Positions 57,927 to 64,000 of a stretch of DNA of 64,000 bases are shown piece after piece. Position numbers and translations under genes: made by a program. The first letter of the stretch is position 1. Every line of letters starts with the position of its first letter. Under the pieces are notes generated by a model. The model had not been told where the DNA came from. It did no database searches and saw only the letters and a program-made list of their open reading frames with translations. Origin of the DNA: DASUAS01 sp963809795. Lineage in GTDB: Bacteria; Actinomycetota; Acidimicrobiia; IMCC26256; DASPTH01. Location: positions 124,001-188,000 of the forward strand of contig CAWELN010000007.1 of assembly GCA_963809795.1 (NCBI GenBank), given 5' to 3'.

Positions 57927-58242
57927 CGGCGCGTGCCCTTCGGATCGCCCGCGTCCACCACCACCGCCCGCAGCCACGCCACGGCACCACCCATGTTCGG
58001 CCCTCCGCTCGCCGAGTCGATCACCCCATGATCGTACGGGCGGTCCTCCCGTGTCCGGCCGACCGCTTCTCCTCGAATACCCTCTTCGGCGAGCCCGGGA
58101 TCTCCCCGCAGGGGAGCCCGATGACGCCCGCGAGGTGCCGGTCGAGGAGTATGCACACGGTCCCGGCATCTCGCTCCCGCTCCAAGCTCGCCTCCGCCGG
58201 CGTCGTGCCGGTGCGCCGCGGGGTCTGAGCGACCGTCGCACG
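57927..58242. other. Intergenic stretch without a recognisable gene
   Basis: 316 nt between the divergent YbhN-like and YqgE-like genes. A 66-codon plus-strand frame (58028-58228) is Arg/Ser/Pro-rich with no family resemblance, and the opposite strand is also open because of the base composition. The promoters of both divergent genes must lie here, but I see no convincing hexamers. Nothing else is assigned. Confidence 0.5.
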
Positions 58243-58803
58243 ATGCCGCCGACTGCCCGCCGCCTGCTCGTGTCGGTGCCGACGCTCGACGACCCCAACT
58301 TCTTCCGTTCGGTGGTGTTCGTGATCGAGCACACCGACGATGGTGCCGTCGGGCTCGTGCTCAACCAGCCGACCGACGCCCGGATCAGTGAGGCGCTGCC
58401 CGACTGGGCCGACGTCGCCGCGCCGCCCGCGGTCGCCTTCGTGGGCGGTCCGGTGCAACAGCACGAAGCGGTCATCGGCCTCGCCCGGGTGGGCCGGATC
58501 GAGGACTCGGACGCGTGGCAGCCACTGCTCGGGCGGGTCGGCACCGTCGACCTGGGTCGCGCCCCCGCCGACGTGCGGGGCGACCTCGAAGCGGTACGGG
58601 TCTTCGCCGGCTACTCGGGGTGGGGGCCCCAGCAGCTCGACGGCGAGCTCGAGCTCGGTGGCTGGTTCGTGGTCGACGCCCTGCCCGACGACCTGCTCAC
58701 GGCCGATCCCTCCGGGCTGTGGCGCGCGGTGCTGCGCCGCCAGGGCGGCGACCTCGCGGTCTCGGCGAACTACCCGCTCGACACGGGCCCGACCGTGAAC
58801 TGA
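58243..58803 (+). CDS. YqgE/AlgH family protein
   Basis: 186-residue UPF0301 protein. RLLVSVPTLDDPNFFRSVVF opens the domain; IEHTDDGAVGLVLNQPTD, FVGGPVQQHEAVIGLAR, VRVFAGYSGWGPQQLDGELE and WFVVDALPDDLL are the conserved blocks. In Pseudomonas AlgH affects alginate regulation, but the general biochemical role is unknown. ATG 58243 is chosen because conservation begins seven residues later. Confidence 0.93.
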   Translation: MPPTARRLLVSVPTLDDPNFFRSVVFVIEHTDDGAVGLVLNQPTDARISEALPDWADVAAPPAVAFVGGPVQQHEAVIGLARVGRIEDSDAWQPLLGRVGTVDLGRAPADVRGDLEAVRVFAGYSGWGPQQLDGELELGGWFVVDALPDDLLTADPSGLWRAVLRRQGGDLAVSANYPLDTGPTVN

Positions 58804-58842
58804 CCGGGATCCGGTGCTCGTGTGAGCGGGTAGCTTCCAACG

Positions 58843-59559
58843 ATGCCGTCGGACGACACGGTCGAACGCATCCTCATGGTCACCGCGCACCCGGACGACG
58901 TCGACTTCGGGAGTGCCGGATCGGTCGCGCGCTGGACCGACGCCGGCATCGAGGTCGCGTACTGCATCTGCACCAACGGCGAGGCGGGCGGGTTCGACGC
59001 ATCGGTACCGCGCTCGACGATGGCGGAGATCCGCCAGGCCGAGCAGCGGGCGGCGGCGAAGGTGGTGGGTGTCACCGACGTCACCTTCCTCGGGTACCCC
59101 GACGGGCGCCTGGTCTCGAGCATCGAGCTCCGGCGCGACATCAGCCGGGTGATCCGCCGGGTCCGACCCCAGCGCGTCGTCGGCCAGTCGCCGGTCCGGA
59201 ACTTCGAGCGCATGTACGCCAGCCATCCCGACCACCTCGCCGCCGGCGAGGCGACGATGGCCGCGGTGTACCCCGACGCCCGCAACGAGTTCGCGCACCC
59301 GGAGCTGCTCGAGGAGGGGTTGGCGCCGTGGACGGTGCCCGAGATGTACCTCGCCACCGCCGGCACCGCCGACGTGTTCGTCGACATCACCGAGACGTTC
59401 GATCGCAAGATCGACGCCTTGCGGTGTCACGTGACGCAGATGACCGACCTCGAGGGGCTCGACGCCCGCATCCGGGAGTGGAACTCCGCCAACGCACAGC
59501 TCGGCGGGCTGCCCGAGGGCGCGCTCGCCGAGACCTACCTGCGCGTCGACACCGAATAG
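58843..59559 (+). CDS. PIG-L family (LmbE-like) zinc deacetylase
   Basis: 238-residue N-acetylglucosaminyl deacetylase-fold enzyme. The zinc motif is TAHPDDVDFG and the second metal region is YASHPDHLAAG. In actinobacteria the family includes MshB (mycothiol synthesis) and Mca (mycothiol conjugate amidase); this one is shorter than either, so the substrate is open. TAGCTT ends 6 nt before ATG 58843. A small hairpin (59593-59607) follows. Confidence 0.9.
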   Translation: MPSDDTVERILMVTAHPDDVDFGSAGSVARWTDAGIEVAYCICTNGEAGGFDASVPRSTMAEIRQAEQRAAAKVVGVTDVTFLGYPDGRLVSSIELRRDISRVIRRVRPQRVVGQSPVRNFERMYASHPDHLAAGEATMAAVYPDARNEFAHPELLEEGLAPWTVPEMYLATAGTADVFVDITETFDRKIDALRCHVTQMTDLEGLDARIREWNSANAQLGGLPEGALAETYLRVDTE

Positions 59560-59592
59560 CGGCGCGACCGCTCCGACCGGGTGACGACGACG

Positions 59593-59607
59593 GGAATCAA
59601 CGATTCC
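59593..59607. terminator. Short hairpin between convergent genes
   Basis: GGAATC-AAC-GATTCC, a 6-bp stem with a 3-nt loop, lies 33 nt after the PIG-L gene stop and 3 nt before the stop of the small minus-strand frame. Confidence 0.4.
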
Positions 59608-59610
59608 TGC

Positions 59611-59802
59611 TCACTTGGACCGTTCCGGGGCCGGGGCTCCGAAGAACATGGCCGACCGATCGCCGCCGAGGAGCTCGGCCAGGTCTCCGATGGCGTGCCA
59701 CGTTCGCTGGTTCTCGAGGCAGGTGAGCCGGAGCTCGAACAGGGCCGCGAGGATCAGGTTGAGGTCTCGGTTCTTCACGTTCATCCAGCAGTTCGACGAC
59801 AT
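59611..59802 (-). CDS. Small hypothetical protein
   Basis: 63 codons from ATG 59802. The sequence NRDLNLILAALFELRLTCLE and RTWHAIGDLAELLGGDRSAM is helical with two Cys (one near the start, one central) and normal codon use (many GAC, CTC, GCC). I recognise no family. A T/A-rich stretch (CGACATTTTTGGAAACCGAA) lies at the start and just upstream. It could be a real small gene or the remnant of a larger one. The 248 nt from 59803 to 60050 hold only a promoter candidate. Confidence 0.4.
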   Translation of the reverse strand: MSSNCWMNVKNRDLNLILAALFELRLTCLENQRTWHAIGDLAELLGGDRSAMFFGAPAPERSK

Positions 59803-59993
59803 TTTTGGAAACCGAACATTTCAGTAGAAGCAGGGGCCGTTCGGTAGTCACCCTCGGCGCGGAGCGCCGATCGGTGGGCCGGGGCGCAGTGACCGAAAGT
59901 TCCGGCTTGCGAGGTGTTCGCGGCGTTGTGTGGCACTTTGCCGAACGGTCTTGACCGTGCGGTTGCGTCGCGCCGCCGCGTTCGCGCGTCGCG

Positions 59994-60022
59994 TTGACGC
60001 CGGCGGGGCCGGGTGGTGTACT
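59994..60022 (+). promoter_or_regulatory. Putative sigma-70-type promoter of the amidohydrolase
   Basis: TTGACG (59994-59999), a 17-nt spacer and TGTACT (60017-60022). It is followed by GGAGG(AA) about 9 nt before ATG 60051, so this gene is not leaderless. A small inverted repeat CGGTC-TT-GACCG lies 40 nt further upstream. Confidence 0.4.
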
Positions 60023-60050
60023 CCGACGGCGACGACAGGGAGGAACGCGG

Positions 60051-61277
60051 ATGGCGACCACCGACGGCCTTCGTTACGTCGACTCCGACGGGCACATCCT
60101 CGAGCACCCGACCGCGATGCCCGACTACGCACCCGCGGCGTACCGGGACCGCATCTGGCACATCGAGACCGACGCCGACGGCGAGGAGTGGCTCCTCTAC
60201 AACGGGAACCGAACGCCGGCGAACGGCATGTCGGCTGCCGGTGTGGCCGGTGCGAGTGACGAGGACCGGGCGCGCGCGTTCCGCGGCGAGATGCGCTACA
60301 CGGAGACGCGTCCCGCGGCATGGAACGCGAAGGCGCGCCTGCAGGACATGGACCAGGACCACATCGATCTCGCCGTCCTGTACCCGACGATGCTCCTGGC
60401 CCTGCAGAGCGAGCGCGACGTGGACTTCGCCGGTGTACAGGCCCGCGCGTACAACGACTGGTGCTCGGACCACGTGTCGGAGGGTGAGGGCCGTCTCTTC
60501 GGTGCGGGCGCGGTACCGCCGCTGCACGAGGAGGACGACGTCGGGCGCGTCGCCGCCGAGATCCGCCGGGTGGCGACGCTCCCCGGCATGGTGTCGGTGT
60601 TCATGCGGCCGAACCCTGCGATCGACTGGCGGCCGTTCAACGACGCGGTCTACGACCCGATCTGGCAGGCGGCGTCGGACACCGGCGTGCCCATCGCGCT
60701 GCACCCGTTCTTCGCCGCCGATCTTCCGGGCGCGTCGAAGGGTCTGCGGCTGGCGCGCCCGATGCTCGCCAACGGCCGGTACGTCGACGACTTCGACCCC
60801 GACCAGCCCTCCGACGCGATTCCGCTCCAGGTCTTCACCCAGGGGATCGCGAACCCGTTCGACGTGATGGCGAGCATCGCGTTCATCACCGCGGGCGGCG
60901 TCTGCGAGCGTTTCCCCGACGCGAAGTTCATGTTCCTGGAGGCGAACGGAGGTTGGCTGGTCCCGTGGCTGGAGCGCCTCGACCACCACTGCCGCAAGTA
61001 CCAGTGGGAGGTCGAGAACCTGTCGATGCTGCCCTCGGAGTACTTCCGCCGGCAGTGCTGGATCAGCTTCGACCCCGACGAGGCGATGCTGGCGATGACG
61101 GCGCGATCACCGCTCGTCGGCGCCGACCGCATCATCTGGGCGAGCGACTACCCGCACCCGGACGCCAAGTTCCCGGGCGTCACGGAAGAGCTCGCGGAGG
61201 CGCTCGAGGGCCTCGACCTCGAGCAGAAGCGCCAGATCACCTCCGACAGCGCGCTCGCGCTCTACGGCATCCGGTAG
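60051..61277 (+). CDS. Amidohydrolase 2-family metal-dependent hydrolase/decarboxylase
   Basis: 408-residue TIM-barrel enzyme of the ACMSD/amidohydrolase_2 group. Metal-type residues lie in VDSDGHILEHP (D-x-H variant), the middle His in PIALHPFF, FMFLEANGGWLVPWLERLDH, and the Asp in IIWASDYPHPDAKFPG. Relatives are decarboxylases and hydrolases of aromatic or lactone substrates. ATG 60051 has GGGAGGAA upstream. The stop is 2 nt from the convergent MerR gene. Confidence 0.88.
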   Translation: MATTDGLRYVDSDGHILEHPTAMPDYAPAAYRDRIWHIETDADGEEWLLYNGNRTPANGMSAAGVAGASDEDRARAFRGEMRYTETRPAAWNAKARLQDMDQDHIDLAVLYPTMLLALQSERDVDFAGVQARAYNDWCSDHVSEGEGRLFGAGAVPPLHEEDDVGRVAAEIRRVATLPGMVSVFMRPNPAIDWRPFNDAVYDPIWQAASDTGVPIALHPFFAADLPGASKGLRLARPMLANGRYVDDFDPDQPSDAIPLQVFTQGIANPFDVMASIAFITAGGVCERFPDAKFMFLEANGGWLVPWLERLDHHCRKYQWEVENLSMLPSEYFRRQCWISFDPDEAMLAMTARSPLVGADRIIWASDYPHPDAKFPGVTEELAEALEGLDLEQKRQITSDSALALYGIR

Positions 61278-61279
61278 CA

Positions 61280-61708
61280 CTATCGCTCGCTTCGCGTCGG
61301 GTCGGATCCCGACGTGGCGAGGCGCCGATCGATCTCCTGACCCATGATCCGGCACTCGGTTGCGGGGTGGTCGTAGCGGCAGAGCAGGGCACCCTCGAGC
61401 ACGTCCCGCGCTCGTTGCAGCCGTGCGATGTCGGCGTCGAGGACCCCGAGCCGCCGGCGGGCGATCGCCTTCCAGTCGGCGACGCGGGCGGCGTCGAGCA
61501 CACCCGCGATGTCGTCGAGTGACAGGCCGGCATCTTGGAGCATGCCGATGAACACGAGCCGGCGCAGGCTCTCGTCGTGATATCGGCGCTGTCCTGACCG
61601 ACGGGCGTCGGCGGGGAGGAGGCCCCGCCGCTCGTAGAACCGCACGGTGGAGGTCGCGACGCCGGCCCGTCGCGCGACCTCGCCGATGGTCAGCATGCCG
61701 TCGTCCAT
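61280..61708 (-). CDS. MerR-family transcriptional regulator
   Basis: 142-residue MerR protein. MLTIGEVARRAGVATSTVRF, YERRGLLPADARRSGQRRY, a dimerisation helix and a C-terminal CRYDHPATECRIMGQEIDRR with two Cys eight residues apart, which could sense metal or redox state. ATG 61708 is used; MLTIGE four codons in (61696) is also possible. It is divergent from a methyltransferase, with a perfect operator palindrome between them. Confidence 0.9.
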   Translation of the reverse strand: MDDGMLTIGEVARRAGVATSTVRFYERRGLLPADARRSGQRRYHDESLRRLVFIGMLQDAGLSLDDIAGVLDAARVADWKAIARRRLGVLDADIARLQRARDVLEGALLCRYDHPATECRIMGQEIDRRLATSGSDPTRSER

Positions 61709-61720
61709 GGAACCTACTTG

Positions 61721-61740
61721 ACTTGAACCGGGGTTCAAGT
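61721..61740. promoter_or_regulatory. MerR operator/promoter between divergent genes
   Basis: ACTTGAACC-GG-GGTTCAAGT has perfect 9-bp arms. On the minus strand TTGACA precedes it, with 19 nt to the next hexamer, the long spacer typical of MerR-controlled promoters. On the plus strand TTGACT (61718-61723) overlaps its left arm. Confidence 0.75.
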
Positions 61741-61754
61741 GTCAAGGTCGACCC

Positions 61755-62441
61755 ATGACCACTTCGAACCCCGTCGACCGCTCGGTGCCGGCACCGAACC
61801 ACCACGCGCACTACCCGGGCTTCGCCGGCGTCGGCGGCCTCCTCGCCGCGATGACCTTCACCGTCGGACGCGCCGCCGACGCCGACCTCGCCATCAGGCT
61901 GACCGGCACCGGCCCTGGCGACCATGTCGTCGACGTCGGCTGCGGACCCGGGGTGGCGGTCCGGCGTGCCGCCACCTCGGCTGCTTCGGTCGTCGGCATC
62001 GACCCCGCGCCCGTGATGCTGCACGTGGCCCGCCGGTTGACGCGCACTCGCCGTTCGTCGGCAGTGCGCTACCTGGCGGGCACCGCTGAAGCGCTGCCGG
62101 TCCCCGACGATTCGGCCACCGTCGTGTGGTCGCTGGCGACCGTGCACCACTGGCGCGACCTCGACGCCGGGCTCGAGGAGGCCCTCCGCGTGCTCGGTCC
62201 GTCGGGTCGTCTCCTCGCCATCGAGCGTTGCGTGGAACCGGGGGCACGCGGCCAGGCCAGTCACGGCTGGACCGACGACCAGGCTCGCACGTTTGCCGAA
62301 CGTTGCCGTGCCGCCGGCTTCGCCGACACCACGATCGGTCACCACCAGACGAACCGCGGCCGCCGCGTCGTCTCCGTCCTTTCCCACGTGAACCAGGCGA
62401 CGGTCTCAGAGCCCGGCACCGACGCAGCCGGTGGTCGGTAG
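61755..62441 (+). CDS. Class I SAM-dependent methyltransferase
   Basis: 228-residue methyltransferase. Motif I is VVDVGCGPGVAVRRAATSA, then VVGIDPAPVML, AEALPVPDDSATVVWSLATV and RVLGPSGRLLAIERCV, the Methyltransf_11 order. The substrate is unknown. ATG 61755 lies 14 nt after the MerR palindrome, so it is the probable target of the divergent MerR regulator. Confidence 0.88.
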   Translation: MTTSNPVDRSVPAPNHHAHYPGFAGVGGLLAAMTFTVGRAADADLAIRLTGTGPGDHVVDVGCGPGVAVRRAATSAASVVGIDPAPVMLHVARRLTRTRRSSAVRYLAGTAEALPVPDDSATVVWSLATVHHWRDLDAGLEEALRVLGPSGRLLAIERCVEPGARGQASHGWTDDQARTFAERCRAAGFADTTIGHHQTNRGRRVVSVLSHVNQATVSEPGTDAAGGR

Positions 62442-62495
62442 CCTCGCCACGAAGCTCGGGAGTGAGAAGACCTCCGAGCGGGCACGCTCTGGGGG

Positions 62496-63353
62496 ATGTC
62501 CCTGACCGAACAGGCCATCGAGCTCGACGGCGTGACGCTCCGCGTCCACGTCACCGGTGACGGTCCGACGATCGTCTTCGTCCATGGAGTGTGGGTCGCC
62601 GGGCCATTGTGGGACGACGTCGTCGAACGCCTCGACGGCATGCGATGCATCGTCCCGACCTGGCCGCTCGGCGCGCACGCCGATCCCGCGCCCGCAGCCG
62701 ATCTGTCGGCTCGGGCGACCGCCCGACGCATCCCCGAGCTGCTGGAGACCCTCGACCTGCGCGACGTGACGCTGGTCGGGAACGACACGGGGGGCGGGCT
62801 CTGCCTGGCCGCGCTCGGTACACAGCACCCGGGCCTGCAACGCATCGGTCGCCTCGTGCTCACCAACTGTGACAGCTATGAGCACTTTCCGCCGAAGGGT
62901 TTCGACACGATGGTGGCGCTCATGCGTCGATCGCCGGCGTTGGGTTCCGCGCTGCTGCGCTTCTTCGCATCGAGCGTGGGCCGGCGAGTGTTCCTCAAGG
63001 GCGTGTGCGCCACCCGGCCGCCGACCGGCGCACGAGCGCGCGCCATCTTCGGAGCCTTCGCCGACAGCGCGGAGACGCGCCAGGACGCGCTGCGAGTCAC
63101 GCAGTCGCTGGAACCGTCCGTCACGCTCGACGCGGTCGATGATCTGCGATCGTTCTCGAGGCCGGTGCTGCTGGCGTGGGGTGCGGCCGACAAGCTCTTT
63201 CCGCTGGACCATGCCCGCCGGCTCCGGGCGGACTTCGCCGACGCCCGCCTGGAAGTGATCGATGGGGCCAGCACCTTCGTGATGCTCGATCAGCCGGATG
63301 AACTGGCAGCAAAGATCACCACGTTCGTCCACGACACCATGAGCAACGCCTAG
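62496..63353 (+). CDS. Alpha/beta hydrolase with Asp nucleophile (haloalkane dehalogenase/epoxide hydrolase-like), His replaced
   Basis: 285-residue alpha/beta hydrolase. IVFVHGVWVAGPLWDDVVER supplies the oxyanion region and LVGNDTGGGLCLAAL the nucleophile elbow, with Asp in GNDTGG as in haloalkane dehalogenases and epoxide hydrolases. LAWGAADKLFPL carries the late acid. The position of the catalytic His (His-Phe before the DxPD motif in dehalogenases) reads GASTFVMLDQPDELA, with Thr. The family is clear, but classical dehalogenase activity is doubtful. ATG 62496. The DUF3237 gene follows 22 nt downstream in the same direction. Confidence 0.85.
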   Translation: MSLTEQAIELDGVTLRVHVTGDGPTIVFVHGVWVAGPLWDDVVERLDGMRCIVPTWPLGAHADPAPAADLSARATARRIPELLETLDLRDVTLVGNDTGGGLCLAALGTQHPGLQRIGRLVLTNCDSYEHFPPKGFDTMVALMRRSPALGSALLRFFASSVGRRVFLKGVCATRPPTGARARAIFGAFADSAETRQDALRVTQSLEPSVTLDAVDDLRSFSRPVLLAWGAADKLFPLDHARRLRADFADARLEVIDGASTFVMLDQPDELAAKITTFVHDTMSNA

Positions 63354-63375
63354 CCCGCAGGGAGCTGCGCCGGCC

Positions 63376-63849
63376 ATGAGCGATCAGCTTCCGCAGCCTC
63401 GCCTGACCCAGGTGTACCGATTGGCGGCCACCGTCGCCGAACCGCTCGATCTCGGCGAGACCGCCGCCGGCCGTCGCCGCATCGTGGCCCTCACCGGCGG
63501 CACCTTCACCGGTCCGGAGCTCAACGGGAAGCTCGTGCCGGGCGCCAGCGCCGACTGGCAGATCGTCCTGGCCGACGGCACGGCGCTCGGAGACGTCCGC
63601 TACACGCTGCGGACCGACGGCGGCGATCTGCTCTACGTCCAATCCCGAGGTGTCCGGCACGGCCGCGCCGACGTGCTCGCGCGTCTCGCACGCGGCGAGG
63701 AGGTCGACGCCAGCGAGTACACCTTCCGTACGACGACGCAGATCGAGACCGCCGCCGCCCATCTCGACTGGCTGAACAAGGGCGTCTTCATCAGCGTCGC
63801 CGCCCGCCGGGCGGGCGGCGTGATCTACGAGACCTACCTCGTCGCATGA
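63376..63849 (+). CDS. DUF3237 domain-containing protein
   Basis: 157-residue beta-barrel protein of the DUF3237/UPF0311 family: VYRLAATVAEPLDLGETAAG, RRIVALTGGTFTGPELNGKL, VLADGTALGDVRYTLRTDGG and TAAAHLDWLNKGVFISVAAR. Members are often encoded near catabolic genes; no activity is established. Its stop overlaps the ATG of the SDR gene that runs off the window, so hydrolase-DUF3237-SDR form an operon. Confidence 0.9.
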   Translation: MSDQLPQPRLTQVYRLAATVAEPLDLGETAAGRRRIVALTGGTFTGPELNGKLVPGASADWQIVLADGTALGDVRYTLRTDGGDLLYVQSRGVRHGRADVLARLARGEEVDASEYTFRTTTQIETAAAHLDWLNKGVFISVAARRAGGVIYETYLVA

Positions 63850-64000
63850 GCGCCGCACCGACGTCGAAGAAGGTCGCCGTCATCACCGGCGCCTCGGGTG
63901 GCATCGGCGCCGGGCTGGCCGCCGCGTTCCGCGACCACGGCTACGCGGTCGTGGGCACCTCGCGTTCGATGCCCTCGTGGGACGACCCCGACCTCCTCGC
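63846..64000 (+). CDS. SDR-family oxidoreductase, N-terminal part (cut by window end)
   Basis: 51 codons are present from ATG 63846, which overlaps the DUF3237 stop (ATGA). KKVAVITGASGGIGAGLAAA is the SDR Rossmann glycine motif (TGASGGIG), followed by HGYAVVGTSRS. The catalytic region is outside the window. It probably shares a pathway with the hydrolase and DUF3237 protein upstream. Confidence 0.88.
   Translation, partial: MSAAPTSKKVAVITGASGGIGAGLAAAFRDHGYAVVGTSRSMPSWDDPDLL

Noticed and set aside
58028..58228. A 66-codon frame before the YqgE-like gene
   Set aside because: Arg/Ser/Pro-rich, no family resemblance, no conserved-looking start region; treated as intergenic.

Overview
The window is a very GC-rich chromosomal segment with strong G/C preference at third codon positions and many GTG starts. 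Several features point to an actinobacterium: a conservon-type histidine kinase/roadblock/DUF742/GTPase operon, many coenzyme-F420-type (DDN, PPOX, LLM) enzymes, a DinB-family protein, the lexA-LysM-nrdR-nrdJ neighbourhood with GAAC-N4-GTTC SOS boxes, and the succinylase lysine pathway. A deep lineage such as Acidimicrobiia fits best, but that placement is inferred from gene content only. I see no tRNA, rRNA, CRISPR array, transposase or prophage gene.

Layout. 0-28 kb is a conserved housekeeping block. It runs from the end of RNase J through ftsK, the conservon cvnABCD, rimO-pgsA-cinA-thpR, a convergent SDR, recA, miaB-miaA-dapF-hflX and a diguanylate cyclase to dapC-dapD-dapE. Then come lexA (minus strand) divergent from a LysM protein likely to be the SOS division inhibitor, a cyclase-family hydrolase, nrdR and the B12-dependent ribonucleotide reductase nrdJ. 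28-64 kb is an accessory-like block of short operons. It holds six VOC genes, three DDN-type and three PPOX-type genes, five START/SRPBCC-type proteins, two ArsR-AHSA1 units (one also carrying a CmcJ-like oxidoreductase) and a PP2C/RsbW/STAS partner switch. It also holds an acyl-CoA synthetase, an ECF42-like sigma factor with its DGPF partner, a carotenoid oxygenase/patatin/DksA/PPOX run, an aminoglycoside phosphotransferase homologue, and a MerR-controlled methyltransferase followed by a hydrolase, DUF3237 and SDR.

How the genes work together. DNA-damage control is concentrated in recA, lexA and the LysM gene. Their upstream regions carry SOS boxes, and recA and the LysM gene share a GTGTCACAC element that resembles PafBC-type promoters. 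NrdR probably represses nrdJ through a perfect inverted repeat. The dap genes supply meso-diaminopimelate for the cell wall. Many genes have a TANNNT-like -10 hexamer ending exactly 6-8 nt before the start codon, which suggests widespread leaderless transcription.

Oddities. Five plus-strand genes (ftsK, cvnA, two VOC genes, carotenoid oxygenase) carry six apparent frameshifts, every one equivalent to a single extra base; insertion-type sequence errors are the simplest explanation. RimO contains a perfect 24-bp in-frame tandem repeat (four copies). DapF has Ser where the first catalytic Cys is expected. An alpha/beta hydrolase with an Asp nucleophile has Thr where the catalytic His should be. 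Remnants of a haloperoxidase-like hydrolase and of a dihydrofolate-reductase-like gene show local decay.
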